A stretch of 64,000 nt of DNA, taken from positions 1,535,186-1,599,185 of the forward strand of contig NC_014363.1 of NCBI RefSeq assembly GCF_000143845.1, read 5' to 3'. The notes under the pieces were generated by a model. It saw nothing but the letters and a program-made list of their open reading frames with translations. It did no database searches and had not been told where the DNA came from. Origin of the DNA: Olsenella uli DSM 7084. GTDB taxonomy: Bacteria; Actinomycetota; Coriobacteriia; Coriobacteriales; Atopobiaceae. Within the stretch, counting starts at the first letter, position 1. Each line of letters starts with the position of its first letter. A program made the translations under genes and the position numbers. This document shows, in pieces, positions 25,141-34,176 of this stretch.

Positions 25141-25210
25141 TTTGTTAGAATTCGGTAACTATTGGACCGAAAAAAAGAGCCACGTGCGAAGCCATCGCGA
25201 CTGCGACTCC
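25141..25210 (-). promoter_or_regulatory. feoA-feoB intergenic control region
   Basis: On the minus strand the region after feoA has a modest GC stem followed by seven T residues (plus-strand A-run 25170-25176), a likely terminator or attenuator. Next comes the GGTAACT element (25154-25160) in the same orientation relative to feoB as at the two other iron promoters. Farther on, TAGTAT (about 25138-25143) could serve as -10 for feoB. All roles are inferred. Confidence 0.45.
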
Positions 25211-25212
25211 GC

Positions 25213-25455
25213 CTACGCGTTAGCCTTGGCGACGTCCGTGACCTCGACGCACTGGGCCTCGTCCTTGCGGAGCGACAGCTCGTAGCCACGGACGGTGACC
25301 TCGATGGGGTCGCCGAGGGGAGCCACCTTGTGCACCAGGACGTGGGTGCCCTTGGTTATGCCCATGTCCATGATGCGGCGCTTGATTGCGCCGGTACCGG
25401 AGAGCTTGGAAACCGTACAGCTCTCCCCCACCCTCACGTCTCTGAGACTTGCCAT
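25213..25455 (-). CDS. feoA: FeoA ferrous iron transport accessory protein
   Basis: An 80-residue SH3-like FeoA protein that works with FeoB in the cytoplasm. Typical features are SLRDVRVGESCTVSKL, GAIKRRIMDMGITKGTHVLV and the closing EVTVRGYELSLRKDEAQCVEV. The start ATG follows AGGGGGAAAG. It is the second of two FeoA-type genes in a row; feoB follows downstream. Confidence 0.93.
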   Translation of the reverse strand: MASLRDVRVGESCTVSKLSGTGAIKRRIMDMGITKGTHVLVHKVAPLGDPIEVTVRGYELSLRKDEAQCVEVTDVAKANA

Positions 25456-25531
25456 CTTTCCCCCTATACCTTCATCCGCCCGAGGGCGGCGTGTACAAAA
25501 CCCGCAGAGACCGGCACCCGCCCGCAGCTGG

Positions 25532-25810
25532 CTAGCAGGTGACGATCTTCATCGACATCTGACGGCTGAGCCCGAAGGTGGCGCCCTTGACGCTCACGAC
25601 CACGTCACCGTTGACGCGCGAGACGACCTTGACCTCGGCGCCCTGGACAAAGCCCAGCTCCGACAGGTGCTGACGGAGCTCGGCCGTACCACGGACCTTG
25701 GCGACGCAAACGGTCTCGCCCTCGGCCACCAAGGCAAGCGGCAGCTGTGCCCCGCTCAGGCGAGACTGTGCGTCAAAGTCCGCACCCACTACACCCATCG
25801 TCGCTTCCAC
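25532..25810 (-). CDS. Second FeoA-domain protein
   Basis: A 92-residue FeoA-like protein with an N-terminal extension of about 25 residues before the domain (LPLALVAEGETVCVAKVRG, ELRQHLSELGFVQGAEVKVV, DVVVSVKGATFGLSRQMSMKI). The start is GTG 25810, five bases after AGGAGG; ATG 25798 is in frame but poorly spaced. It is first in the feoA2-feoA-feoB series. Two unfused FeoA proteins per FeoB are common in anaerobic Firmicutes and Actinobacteria; the roles may differ. Confidence 0.9.
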   Translation of the reverse strand: MEATMGVVGADFDAQSRLSGAQLPLALVAEGETVCVAKVRGTAELRQHLSELGFVQGAEVKVVSRVNGDVVVSVKGATFGLSRQMSMKIVTC

Positions 25811-25847
25811 ATCTGCCTCCTTGGGCGCTCGTCCAAAATAAGCTCAG

Positions 25848-25892
25848 GGTAACTAACACAAAGTAGTATAGGGCTTACTCGCGGACAGGCAA
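25848..25892 (-). promoter_or_regulatory. Promoter and putative operator of the feo operon
   Basis: On the minus strand TTGCCT (25887-25892) and TATACT (25865-25870) are spaced by 16 bp. Just downstream lies GTTAGTTACC, whose complement contains GGTAACT at 25848-25854. Placement right after the -10 box fits a repressor site, for example of a DtxR- or Fur-type iron regulator not encoded here. Confidence 0.55.
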
Positions 25893-25977
25893 CCCAGGGA
25901 GCCAACTTCCCCACACAGTCCCCTCGGCGGATGTCCCAAAAGACATGGCACGGAGCCCCGGTGGTGCGGGTGGCCCG

Positions 25978-28752
25978 TCACCCCGTGTTCTGCAGACCGG
26001 CGGACACCCCGGAGACGGTACAGAGGATGAGGTAGATGAAGCGCTCGCGTTCCTCGGGGGTGAGCTTGTCCCCCTTGGTGCGCATCGTGGCGAGGGCACG
26101 GGCCTGCATCACGGAGAGCACGTTCACGAACGGCAGGCGCATGCGGATGACGGGCCCCAGGACGCGACGGTTCTGGAGCGGCCAGTCGTTGCCGGTGATG
26201 GCGAGCACCCACTTCCTGGTGAGGGCCATCTCGTCGAGGACCTTGGCGTTTAGATCCTCGCGGTCGCCCAGCGCGAGGTACATCCGCGCGATGCGCTCGT
26301 CGGTCTTGGAGAGCGACATCTCGATGTTGTCGACGAACGTGGTGAAGAGCGGCCACTCGGCATAGGCCTCGCGCAGGCGTTCCAGGTCGCCGAAGCGCTC
26401 GCAGGCGCTGCCCAGGCCATACCAGGCGGCGAGGTTGGTGCGCGCCTGGGACCAGGAGAAGATCCAGGGTATGGTGCGCAGGTCGTCGAGGGACTTGGCG
26501 CCCAGTCCGCGCTTCGCGGGACGCGAGCCTATGGGCATGAGGCCGATCTCGGTCAGCGGGGTGACGGTCGAGAACCATGCGGCGAAGCCCTCGGTCCCAA
26601 GGAGGTCCAGGTAGCGCTCGCGCGAGGCACGATCGAGCTCAAAGGCGAGCTCGGCGTACTTGTCCGTGGTCTCGGTGTTGATGTACTCGATGGCGGGCGC
26701 CGACTGCAGAAGCGTCGCGCCGGCGACGGACTCGACGTGGCGGCGGGCCAGGGTGGGGTCCCCGTAACGGGCGAAGATGACCTCGCCCTGCTCCGTCAGC
26801 TTGAAGCGGCAGTTGACGGAGCCCTTGGGCTGCGAGAGGACCGCACGGTTGGCGGGGCCGCCGCCTCGGCCGACGGCCCCGCCACGACCGTGCATCAGCA
26901 CGAGGTCGATGTTGTTCTCGTCCGCCCACCGGGCGATGCGCTCCTGGGTGGCATGCAGGACCAGGGTGGCGGAGGTGGGGCCGGCGTCCTTGGAGGAGTC
27001 GGAGTAGCCGAGCATGACCTCCATCCTGCGGCCCGTCTGGGCCAGGCGGCGCTGGACGTCCGCGAGCTTGATGACCTCGTCCAGGGTGTCGACGGCGTTC
27101 TCGAGGTCTTCGACCTGCTCGAACAGGGGGATGACGTCGAGGGTGGGCACGTCCTGCTCGTGTGCGAACGCAAGGCGCGCGAGCTCGTAGACGTCTGCGA
27201 CGTTCTGGGGGCTCTGCGTGAACGAGATGATGTAGCGTCGCGCCGCCTTGACGCCGTTCTTGCGCTGTATGGAACCGATGGCGCGGAAGGTGTCCAGGAC
27301 CTCCTTGGTCATGGGCGCGAGCTCGCCCCGCTCGCCCCAGCGCCCATGCTCGCGAATGTCGGCAAGGGCACGGGAGTGGACCAGCGAGTGCTGGCGGAAC
27401 TCCATCTCGACCATGTGGAAGCCGAAGGTCTCGGCCTGCCAGATGAGGCGCTGGAGGGGGCCGTAGGCCGTGCGGACGGCGCCGGCATGGGCAAGGGAGT
27501 GCTGGACGACGCGCAGGTCGGCTATGTAGTCCTCGGCCGAGTCGTACATCATGTCCGCCGTGCGGCCGATGGTCGCCTCGAGCCTGTTGGAGATCACGAT
27601 CATGACCGCACGGTGGAGCTCGGAGGCGGAGACCTCGAGCGCGTGCGCGGTCAGGACCTCGCTCATCTCGACCTGATGGTTCCAGAGGTTGAGCAGCTGG
27701 TCGGAGGGCTTCGTCGAGGACGCGTCGAGCGTGAGGTTGCGGCCCGTGCGATAGGTGGCCTCGGTCAGGGTCTCGAGCATGTGGGTACGGAACTTCTCGG
27801 CCACCCTGCGGCTGACCCTGGCGGTGACGTTGGGGTTGCCGTCGCGGTCCGAGCCGATCCAGCTGCCCGGGTGGAAGAACGCGGGGCAGATGGGCGCCAC
27901 GGTGCCGGCCTTCTCGCCCAGCTCCCAGTCGTCGAAGCGGCGATAGACCTCGGGCACCATGTCGAAGAGCGTGGCGTCGAAGATGTCGAGGATGGTGTCG
28001 GCCTCCTCGACGGGGGTCGGCTTCTTGATGGCGATGGGCGAGGTGCGCAGGAGCGCGTCGATCTCCTCGAGCATGCGCCGCTCGTTCTCGGCCAGCGAGG
28101 CGCCGCCCAGCCGCGGGCGCTCCTCGAGCAGGGCGGATATGCGACGGATCTTGCCCTCGACCGCCTTGCGGCGGGCCTCCGTGGGATGCGCGGTGAAGAC
28201 GGGATGGAACTCCAGGCGGTTGAGCAGGGCCAGGGCCTTGCCGCGCCCGCACTCGTCCACCAGCTGGTGGTAGGCAACCGTGATGTCGTTGATGGGATCC
28301 TCGTCCTCGGTCGTGGGGACGGCCTGCTCGCGGGTGCGCAGGGACTTGACGCGATAGTTCTCCTCGCAGATGTTCGCCAGGTGGAAGTAGGCCGCGAATG
28401 CCCTCGTCAGCATGGTCGCGGGCCCGACGTCCAACGAGTCGATGATGGAGACGGCGTCGGCGAAGGCGGCCGCGCGGCCCTCGCTGTCGATGCTGGTGGC
28501 ATCCTCCTCGATGTTGGCACGGATGGCGTCCGCCAGCAGGGCGTCGAAGGCATGGCGCAGTTCTGGGTCGTACTCGGTCAGGACCTTGCGCACCAGGCGC
28601 AGGAAGAGCGCCATGTTCTCCTTGAGGTCGTCCGGGATGTGGACCTGGGACAGCGCCGTTCGGGCGGCCGCGCGCTCCAGCTCGGCCTGGTTGACCCCAA
28701 CCTCCGCCGCAGCTGCGGCGACCTCGTCCTTCAGTCGATCGACTTCAGACAC
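25978..28752 (-). CDS. ppc: Phosphoenolpyruvate carboxylase
   Basis: A 924-residue cytoplasmic enzyme that adds bicarbonate to PEP to form oxaloacetate. Signature segments are VFTAHPTEARRKAV with the catalytic His, GSWIGSDRDGNPNVTARV, LGYSDSSKDAGPTSA, MHGRGGAVGRGGGPANRAV, and the conserved C-terminal end GLQNTG. Two starts have good sites: GTG 28752 (AAGGAGG, spacing 4) and ATG 28773 (GGAG). GTG gives MSEVDRLKDEV and is chosen; the alternative adds seven residues. In anaerobes this enzyme feeds succinate or aspartate formation; the latter is the substrate of nadB in the same window, though the link is only metabolic. Confidence 0.95.
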   Translation of the reverse strand: MSEVDRLKDEVAAAAAEVGVNQAELERAAARTALSQVHIPDDLKENMALFLRLVRKVLTEYDPELRHAFDALLADAIRANIEEDATSIDSEGRAAAFADAVSIIDSLDVGPATMLTRAFAAYFHLANICEENYRVKSLRTREQAVPTTEDEDPINDITVAYHQLVDECGRGKALALLNRLEFHPVFTAHPTEARRKAVEGKIRRISALLEERPRLGGASLAENERRMLEEIDALLRTSPIAIKKPTPVEEADTILDIFDATLFDMVPEVYRRFDDWELGEKAGTVAPICPAFFHPGSWIGSDRDGNPNVTARVSRRVAEKFRTHMLETLTEATYRTGRNLTLDASSTKPSDQLLNLWNHQVEMSEVLTAHALEVSASELHRAVMIVISNRLEATIGRTADMMYDSAEDYIADLRVVQHSLAHAGAVRTAYGPLQRLIWQAETFGFHMVEMEFRQHSLVHSRALADIREHGRWGERGELAPMTKEVLDTFRAIGSIQRKNGVKAARRYIISFTQSPQNVADVYELARLAFAHEQDVPTLDVIPLFEQVEDLENAVDTLDEVIKLADVQRRLAQTGRRMEVMLGYSDSSKDAGPTSATLVLHATQERIARWADENNIDLVLMHGRGGAVGRGGGPANRAVLSQPKGSVNCRFKLTEQGEVIFARYGDPTLARRHVESVAGATLLQSAPAIEYINTETTDKYAELAFELDRASRERYLDLLGTEGFAAWFSTVTPLTEIGLMPIGSRPAKRGLGAKSLDDLRTIPWIFSWSQARTNLAAWYGLGSACERFGDLERLREAYAEWPLFTTFVDNIEMSLSKTDERIARMYLALGDREDLNAKVLDEMALTRKWVLAITGNDWPLQNRRVLGPVIRMRLPFVNVLSVMQARALATMRTKGDKLTPEERERFIYLILCTVSGVSAGLQNTG

Positions 28753-29101
28753 TGTGCCTCCTTCTTGCCCCATTCTCGCTCCGCCGACGCGGGCACACGT
28801 CTCTACAAAGAGAATTGCGTCCCCTACCTTACAGTGCGCCCGTCCCACACACACCGCCGCCAGGACGCCGAAACTCAATATTCACTGGATGTGAACGTTT
28901 GCGAGACATCCGCAGGCGGCAGGCATACGCCCGCAGGCGGCATTTCGCACAGCCCTACAATGGGTGACCGGGAAGGTTACCGTGTCACGGCGGCCCTGCG
29001 GCGCACCGGCGGCAGGGACACCTCGCGCGGCCGGCGGCGCTGTGGTGCGGGCCACCCGTCGCTGCGCCGCCCATAATGTCACCAGCACGCCAAGGAGTCC
29101 C
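28753..29101. other. Divergent intergenic region between ppc and flippase
   Basis: A 349-bp gap between divergent genes that must hold both promoters. It contains two near copies of GCAGGCGGCA (about 28912-28942) and a GC-rich stretch before the flippase start. No small gene or RNA was recognised. Confidence 0.6.
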
Positions 29102-30436
29102 ATGAGAAACCCGCTCGGCCACATCCGTGATACGCGCAGCCTGGTGGGTGACTGGTGGGACCGCCTGATAGGCGCCGTGTACTCCGGCTCGCTCGCCGAC
29201 CAGACGGCGCGCTATGCGGCGCACAACGCCAGGCGCGACTACCTCTTCAACAGTGCGGGCCTGGCACTGTGGGGCGTGCTCTTCCCGCTGCTCACCATCA
29301 TCGCCACGCAGCTCGTCGGGGCCGAGGCCGCCGGTCGCTTCTCCATGGCCTTCGTGATCGCCAACCTGCTGCAGTTCATCGGTATGTACGGGGTCCGCAC
29401 CTACCAGGTGTCGGACGTGGACGAGATGGACTCCTTCGGCGCCTACCAGATCCAGCGCGTCGCGTCGTGCGCGCTCATGGCCGCGGCGTGCTGGCTGTGG
29501 TGCGTCGTGCGCGGCTACTCGGGCGAGATGCTCTCCATCTGCCAGGGCGTCTTCGCCTTCCGCATCGTCGACGCGCTGGCCGACGTGTACGAGGGGCGCC
29601 TTCAGCAGTACGACAAGCTGTGGCTCGCGGGGGTGTCGCAGGCCCTGCGCTGCGGTGCGGCTACCGTCGGCTTCACCATCGCGCTGCTGTTCACGGGAAG
29701 TCTGTCCATCGCCTGCCTGGCCCTCGCCATCGCCGCCGTGGCGTCGCTGGCCTTGGTGAGCGTGCCTCTCGCCTACTTCGAGACGCCGCGCTCGCGCGCG
29801 TGGGAACTCGTCGAGCTGCGCGAGATCTTCGTCGAGTGCCTGCCCGCATTTGCGGCGCAGTTCCTCTTCTCGCTGATAGAGACCGTACCCAAGTTCGCCA
29901 TGGAGGGTATGCTGGCCTACGAGAGCCAGCTCTACTTCAACGCCATCTACTTCCCCGCGCAGGGTATCGCGATGTCCGTGGGGCTCGTGTACAGGCCGCA
30001 GCTGGTCCGCCTGGCCACCATCTGGGACGATCCTCGCCACCGCAGGCGCTTCGACCTCGTCGTGCTAGCCGTGGCGGGCATCGCCGTGCTCGTCACGGCG
30101 GGCGTGCTCCTGTTCAACGCGGCCGTCGGCGTTCCGCTCCTGAGGATGCTCTACGGACTGGACTTCGAGGGCTACCGCACGCAGCTCTACCTCATGGTGA
30201 TTGCGGGAGGGATGTCCGCCGTGGCGGACTTCCTCTGCCAGATCATCACCGTGCTGCGCAGGCAGGAGGTCGTAACCCGCTCCTACCTGGTGACTTTTGG
30301 CGTATCGGTCATGCTGAGCCTCGCGCTCGTCCCCACGCTCGGCTTCGACGGCGCCGTATGGGCCTACGTCGTCTCCATGGCCACGCTCTTCGTGCTGCTC
30401 GTAGTCCAATACGTGCTGCTGCGCATGCGCAGGTAG
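29102..30436 (+). CDS. Polysaccharide flippase-like membrane protein
   Basis: A 444-residue integral membrane protein with about 12 hydrophobic segments, from LFNSAGLALWGVLFPLLTIIATQLVG to the final VSMATLFVLLVVQYVLL. Layout and segments resemble Wzx/MATE-like lipopolysaccharide biosynthesis proteins that flip lipid-linked glycans across the membrane. No glycosyltransferase genes lie nearby, so the substrate is unknown. The start ATG 29102 follows AAGGAG; the frame continues upstream without a site. It is a single-gene unit on the plus strand ending at the repeat region 30490-30832. Confidence 0.78.
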   Translation: MRNPLGHIRDTRSLVGDWWDRLIGAVYSGSLADQTARYAAHNARRDYLFNSAGLALWGVLFPLLTIIATQLVGAEAAGRFSMAFVIANLLQFIGMYGVRTYQVSDVDEMDSFGAYQIQRVASCALMAAACWLWCVVRGYSGEMLSICQGVFAFRIVDALADVYEGRLQQYDKLWLAGVSQALRCGAATVGFTIALLFTGSLSIACLALAIAAVASLALVSVPLAYFETPRSRAWELVELREIFVECLPAFAAQFLFSLIETVPKFAMEGMLAYESQLYFNAIYFPAQGIAMSVGLVYRPQLVRLATIWDDPRHRRRFDLVVLAVAGIAVLVTAGVLLFNAAVGVPLLRMLYGLDFEGYRTQLYLMVIAGGMSAVADFLCQIITVLRRQEVVTRSYLVTFGVSVMLSLALVPTLGFDGAVWAYVVSMATLFVLLVVQYVLLRMRR

Positions 30437-30489
30437 CATGCGGGCCCAGGCGGCGCGCGGCATGATGTGGGATGCCACGCGGGCCGAAT

Positions 30490-30580
30490 GGGGGCGCCGC
30501 ATGGCCGGGCGAATGGTTGGGCGGACGGGGGCGCCGCATGGCCGGGCGGAACCGGGCGGAACCGGGCGGGAACTGGGCGG
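30490..30580. repeat. GC-rich direct repeats after the flippase gene
   Basis: The same 22-bp GC-rich sequence, containing GGGGGCGCCGCATGGCC, occurs at 30490-30511 and 30527-30548, a period of 37 bp. It is followed by three near copies of the 10-mer GGAACCGGGC up to about 30580. The block lies directly before palindrome array A. No reading frame of interest is present. Confidence 0.7.
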
Positions 30581-30601
30581 GAGTCCATCTCTGAGACCGA
30601 A

Positions 30602-30832
30602 AGTCACAGTTCTTCCTCTGCCGTCCATTAGGTAAAACCCAATGGATGACTAGAGAGATAGTGTGAGTGCCCTGCAGCCTATCACTCACAATTCTTCCCC
30701 AGCCGTCCACTTGGAACGGCGGGACGGACGTGTGGGGAGATATTGTGAGTCACTCCAACACCCTCACTCACAATTATTGCCCTGCCATCCACGAGACTTC
30801 GCCAAATGGACGGCAGGGCAACTTCTGTGAAT
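30602..30832. repeat. Modular inverted-repeat array A (six 26-nt arms)
   Basis: Three 67-nt palindromic units start at 30602, 30684 and 30766, an exact 82-bp period. Each is a 26-nt left arm, a 15-nt variable segment and a 26-nt right arm; units are joined by 15-nt variable segments. Left arms are 30602-30627, 30684-30709 and 30766-30791; right arms are 30643-30668, 30725-30750 and 30807-30832. The left arm begins ACTCACAATT and ends CCGTCCA in consensus; the right arm is its reverse complement. The array fills the gap between the convergent flippase and glycerate kinase genes. The same arms build arrays B and C. Confidence 0.85.
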
Positions 30833-30915
30833 CAAAATTTCATCTACTATCGGGGACCGAGCCCATCCTGACAACCCGTCAACCTGTTGCAGCTAGCACC
30901 GTCAGCCTGTTGCGG

Positions 30916-32091
30916 CTAGCAGGTGCCCGGCACAGCAGACCGCAAGCCTTCGGCCACGCCGATGGCCACGATCGAGAAGAGCCTCTCTGCGGCCGCGGCG
31001 TAGAGCTCCTCGGCGTTACCAAGCGCCTCCTCGAGCGGCATCGGCCCATCGGGCGTGGGCACCACGGCGACAAGTCCGTCGACATCCGCTGGTGACGTGC
31101 CCCTGGCCACGCCGCCCACGATTGCGACGCATGGCACGCCACGTCGCTTGCATGTGGCGGCCACGCCGGAGATCACCTTGCCGTGCGCCGTCTGGGAGTC
31201 AAGGCGGCCCTCCCCTGTCACGCAGAGCGCGGCACCCTCCAGGGTGGCGTCAAAACCGACGAGTCCGAGCACGCTTCCGATGCCGCTCTCCAGCGTGGCA
31301 CCAAGAAACGCAAGGCAACCCGCACCGAGACCGCCCGCCGCGCCGGCACCGGGAACGTCGAACCCCTTGCCGAACGTCGCCTCGAGCACGTGTGCATAGC
31401 TGCGCATGCCACGGTCAAGCTCCTCCACGATTTCGGGCGAGGCGCCCTTCTGCGGGCCAAACACGAAGCTTGCGCCACCAGGTCCCACGAGCGGGTTGTC
31501 CACGTCACACATGGCATGGAAGCTCGCGGCTGCCACCCGCGGGTCCAGGCCGGAGGCGTCAATCGTCCCTACACGGCCCAGGTCTGCGCCGCAGCCCCCA
31601 AGCTCCCTGCCCTCTCCATCGAGGAAGCGCACGCCGAGTGCGCGGGCGCAGCCCATGCCACCGTCGTTGGTGGCCGAGCCACCGAGTGCGATGGTTATGT
31701 CCACGCAACCACGGGCAAGCGCATCGGCGATAAGTTCGCCCGTGCCATAGGTGCTCGTGAGGCGGGGGTCGCGCTCGGCATCGGTCAGCAGCGGCAGCCC
31801 TGAGGCGGCCGCCACCTCGACCACGGCGCGCCCACCCGGCAGCACGGCATAGCTGGCCACGAGTGGACGACCCAGCGGGCCGTGCACGCGTACGCTCACG
31901 ACCTCTCCCCCACAGGCGTCCGCCACGGCCTCGGTCGTGCCCTCGCCGCCGTCTGCCATCGGCACGGCGACGCAGGCACAGTCTGGGAAGTGCCTCCTTG
32001 CAGCCTCCTCCAGGAGGACGGCGGTCTTCCGCGAGGAGAGCGTCCCCTTGAACGAGTCGGACGCGAAGACGAAGCGCGGTACTCTGATCAT
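30916..32091 (-). CDS. Glycerate 2-kinase (GlxK/GarK family)
   Basis: A 391-residue cytoplasmic kinase that phosphorylates glycerate. Family motifs are ASDSFKGTLSS at the N-terminus, MADGGEGTTEA, VVEVAAASGLPLL, STYGTGELI, ALGGSATNDGGMG, FGPQKGAS, GAGAAGGLGAGCLAFLGA and VTGEGRLDSQTAHGK. The start ATG follows AGGAG. In enterobacteria such kinases serve glyoxylate/allantoin or glucarate breakdown; an allD-like gene lies about 24 kb away, but no operon link exists here. Array A lies just past its 3' end. Confidence 0.93.
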   Translation of the reverse strand: MIRVPRFVFASDSFKGTLSSRKTAVLLEEAARRHFPDCACVAVPMADGGEGTTEAVADACGGEVVSVRVHGPLGRPLVASYAVLPGGRAVVEVAAASGLPLLTDAERDPRLTSTYGTGELIADALARGCVDITIALGGSATNDGGMGCARALGVRFLDGEGRELGGCGADLGRVGTIDASGLDPRVAAASFHAMCDVDNPLVGPGGASFVFGPQKGASPEIVEELDRGMRSYAHVLEATFGKGFDVPGAGAAGGLGAGCLAFLGATLESGIGSVLGLVGFDATLEGAALCVTGEGRLDSQTAHGKVISGVAATCKRRGVPCVAIVGGVARGTSPADVDGLVAVVPTPDGPMPLEEALGNAEELYAAAAERLFSIVAIGVAEGLRSAVPGTC

Positions 32092-32438
32092 ATCTACTCC
32101 TGCAGGAGCCTGACGGTAACGACGTTCGCAGCCGCGACGACAGGCGTCGCGTCCACCTCATTCTCCGCCACCTTGAATCCGCGAGGCTAGCTCAGCTACG
32201 AAGGTAGCATACGCCCGCACGGAGTCACTTCGATGGGGCCTGCGTTCCAGACCGTCGCCATCCCCCCCTGCCAAGGATGCCAAAGTCGCGGCAGACGCCC
32301 TCTGCCGCCGACGACCCCGTCACGCTGCCCCAGCGTCGGGGTGGGGTAGCTCGCTCATGAGCGCTATGGTGTTACCATGACGCGAAGACATCGTCACGAG
32401 AACTGCCACGAGAGACCGCTCACAGCCAGGAGGGACGC
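32092..32438. other. Divergent intergenic region, no gene seen
   Basis: A 347-bp gap between divergent glycerate kinase and EEP-protein genes. A small stem ACGCTG/CAGCGT (about 32321-32336) is present, and short open frames here have no ribosome site or recognisable product. It should contain both promoters, but no clear pair of boxes was identified. Confidence 0.5.
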
Positions 32439-33722
32439 ATGCCCACCACCCCGCGACATGGTGCGCACGATGCACGGCGCCGCAAGGACGAGGGTGCGTC
32501 TGTCTGGGCATGTACGCCGACACGCACTTCAGGGTCCGCGTCGGCACCTGCCCTGCAAAGCGCGCTTCCCAAGCGGCCGCAACGTGGCGGAGCGAGAAGG
32601 GCCCTGCTCTACCTCGTGCGAACGGTGCTTGCCCTGGCGGTGGTCGGCGGCATGGCCTTTGGCACCTACGTGCTCTACCTCGAGAGCCACTACACGCGCA
32701 TCGCGGACAACACCCTGCTTGAGATCAACCAGGCAAACGCCACGGACGTGCAGCCGCAGCTGGTGGCAGGGCAGACCTACACCGCGACCACCTACAACAT
32801 CGGCTTCGGTGCCTACACGCCCGACTACACCTTCTTCATGGACAGGGGCGCCATGGCAGACGGCACGGCCACTCAGGGCACCAGCTCGGTTGCGACAGGC
32901 GAGCAGTCCGTGCGGGACTGCACGGCAGGCGACATCGCGACCATGCGGGCGGCCGCAGGCGGCATGGCACCGGACTTCATGCTCTTCCAGGAGGTCGACG
33001 TCGACTCCGACCGCAGCTACCACGTCGACCAGCGGACGGCGCTCGCGGACGCCTTCCCCACCTACCAGTCGGTCTTCGCCTCCAACTTCCACGCGGGCTT
33101 TCTGGCCTGGCCGCCCACCAGCCCGCACGGCCGCGTGAGTTCCGGGCTGCTTACGCTGGCGGACGTGGACGTGACCTCGGCGCTCAGGCGCAGCTACCCG
33201 GTGGACGAGAGCTTCCCCACCAAGTTCTTCGACCTCGACCGCTGCTTCGAGGTCCTGCGCGTCCCCGTGTCGGACGGCCGCGAGCTGGTGCTCATAAACA
33301 GCCACCTGTCTGCCTACGACGAGGGCGGCACCGTGCGCGCGCGCCAGCTCTCCATGCTCGGCGCCGCGCTCTCGGCCGAGCGCGCGGCAGGCAACTACGT
33401 GATCGCCGGTGGCGACTGGAATCACGCGCTCTGCGGGTCGCTCGAGCTCTACCCCTCCCAGCAGCAGGTTCCCGACTGGGTTGCCACGCTTGACGACGAG
33501 GACCTCCCCGAGGGCTTCTCGGTCGTGAGGGCGGGGAACCTCGAGGAGGTCGCAAGCTGCCGTGGGGACGACATCCCCTACGAGCGGGACGTCACCTACA
33601 CCGTGACGGTGGACGGCTTCGTCGTGTCGGACAACGTCAGTGCCACGGCGACCAACATCGACACCGGCTTCGCGACGAGCGACCACAACCCGGTGCTGCT
33701 CAGCTTCGCGCTGGGCGCCTAG
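32439..33722 (+). CDS. Membrane-anchored endonuclease/exonuclease/phosphatase family protein
   Basis: A 427-residue protein. An Arg-rich cytoplasmic N-terminus (1-55) is followed by one transmembrane helix (about 57-80), then an EEP domain facing outward. Catalytic motifs are in order: TTYNIGFGAY (Asn), LFQEVDVDSDRS (Glu), INSHLSAYDEG (His), GGDWNHAL (Asp and Asn) and ATSDHNPVLL (Asp-His). The fold includes nucleases, sphingomyelinases and phosphoinositide phosphatases; the substrate cannot be told. The outward location argues against DNA repair. The start follows AGGAGG. Its stop overlaps the stop of the convergent glutaredoxin gene in a CTAG. Confidence 0.87.
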   Translation: MPTTPRHGAHDARRRKDEGASVWACTPTRTSGSASAPALQSALPKRPQRGGARRALLYLVRTVLALAVVGGMAFGTYVLYLESHYTRIADNTLLEINQANATDVQPQLVAGQTYTATTYNIGFGAYTPDYTFFMDRGAMADGTATQGTSSVATGEQSVRDCTAGDIATMRAAAGGMAPDFMLFQEVDVDSDRSYHVDQRTALADAFPTYQSVFASNFHAGFLAWPPTSPHGRVSSGLLTLADVDVTSALRRSYPVDESFPTKFFDLDRCFEVLRVPVSDGRELVLINSHLSAYDEGGTVRARQLSMLGAALSAERAAGNYVIAGGDWNHALCGSLELYPSQQQVPDWVATLDDEDLPEGFSVVRAGNLEEVASCRGDDIPYERDVTYTVTVDGFVVSDNVSATATNIDTGFATSDHNPVLLSFALGA

Positions 33723-34039
33723 AACGAGCAGCCGCTCCCATCGAGCGAGCAGGCGCCTCCGGCCGCGGACGTAGCGTCCTCCTCCTGCGCCGCCTTGTCC
33801 GCGCCAAACTCCCTGCCCAGGTAGTCGATGATGTCATTGGACTCATACAGCGCCTTGCCATCGACGAACAGGCAGGGGACCTGGCGCTTGCCGCCGTTCT
33901 CGATGAGGTAGGAGCGCGCGGCGGCGTCCGTGTCGATGTTGTGGGTCTGAAGTTCGATGCCGTTGGACTCCATGAAGGACTCGACCTTGGCGCAGTAGGG
34001 GCAGGAGGTCTTGACGTAGAGTTCGGGCTTCTCGGCCAT
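33719..34039 (-). CDS. Glutaredoxin-like protein with Cys-containing tail
   Basis: A 106-residue thioredoxin-fold protein with the classic dithiol active site CPYC in VKTSCPYCAKVESFM, followed by the cis-Pro segment KRQVPCLFVDGKALYESNDIIDYL. The last 25 residues are an added tail with two more cysteines (GGACSLDGSGCSF). Likely a cytoplasmic thiol-disulfide oxidoreductase. The ribosome site is weak. The stop codon overlaps that of the convergent EEP gene, leaving no room for a terminator between them. Confidence 0.9.
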   Translation of the reverse strand: MAEKPELYVKTSCPYCAKVESFMESNGIELQTHNIDTDAAARSYLIENGGKRQVPCLFVDGKALYESNDIIDYLGREFGADKAAQEEDATSAAGGACSLDGSGCSF

Positions 34040-34176
34040 GAGGGACTCGCTTTCGTGAGGGCCGGGCGCGAGGGACCGCCGTCCGGCTTGCTGTCATTGC
34101 AGAGGTGTATACCCGCACGAGGCGGATATGTACACACTCACCCCACCCGATCACCCCACTTGCGCACGCACCTGCC

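Noticed and set aside
26737-29076. Long plus-strand open frame of 779 codons opposite ppc
   Set aside because: It is a mirror frame of the high-GC ppc gene; its translation is low-complexity and rich in Gly/Val/Asp/Arg without domains, while the minus strand encodes complete PEP carboxylase.
30602-30832. CRISPR array
   Set aside because: Spacing is regular, but the repeats alternate in orientation and the variable segments are 15 nt, too short for spacers. No cas genes are present.
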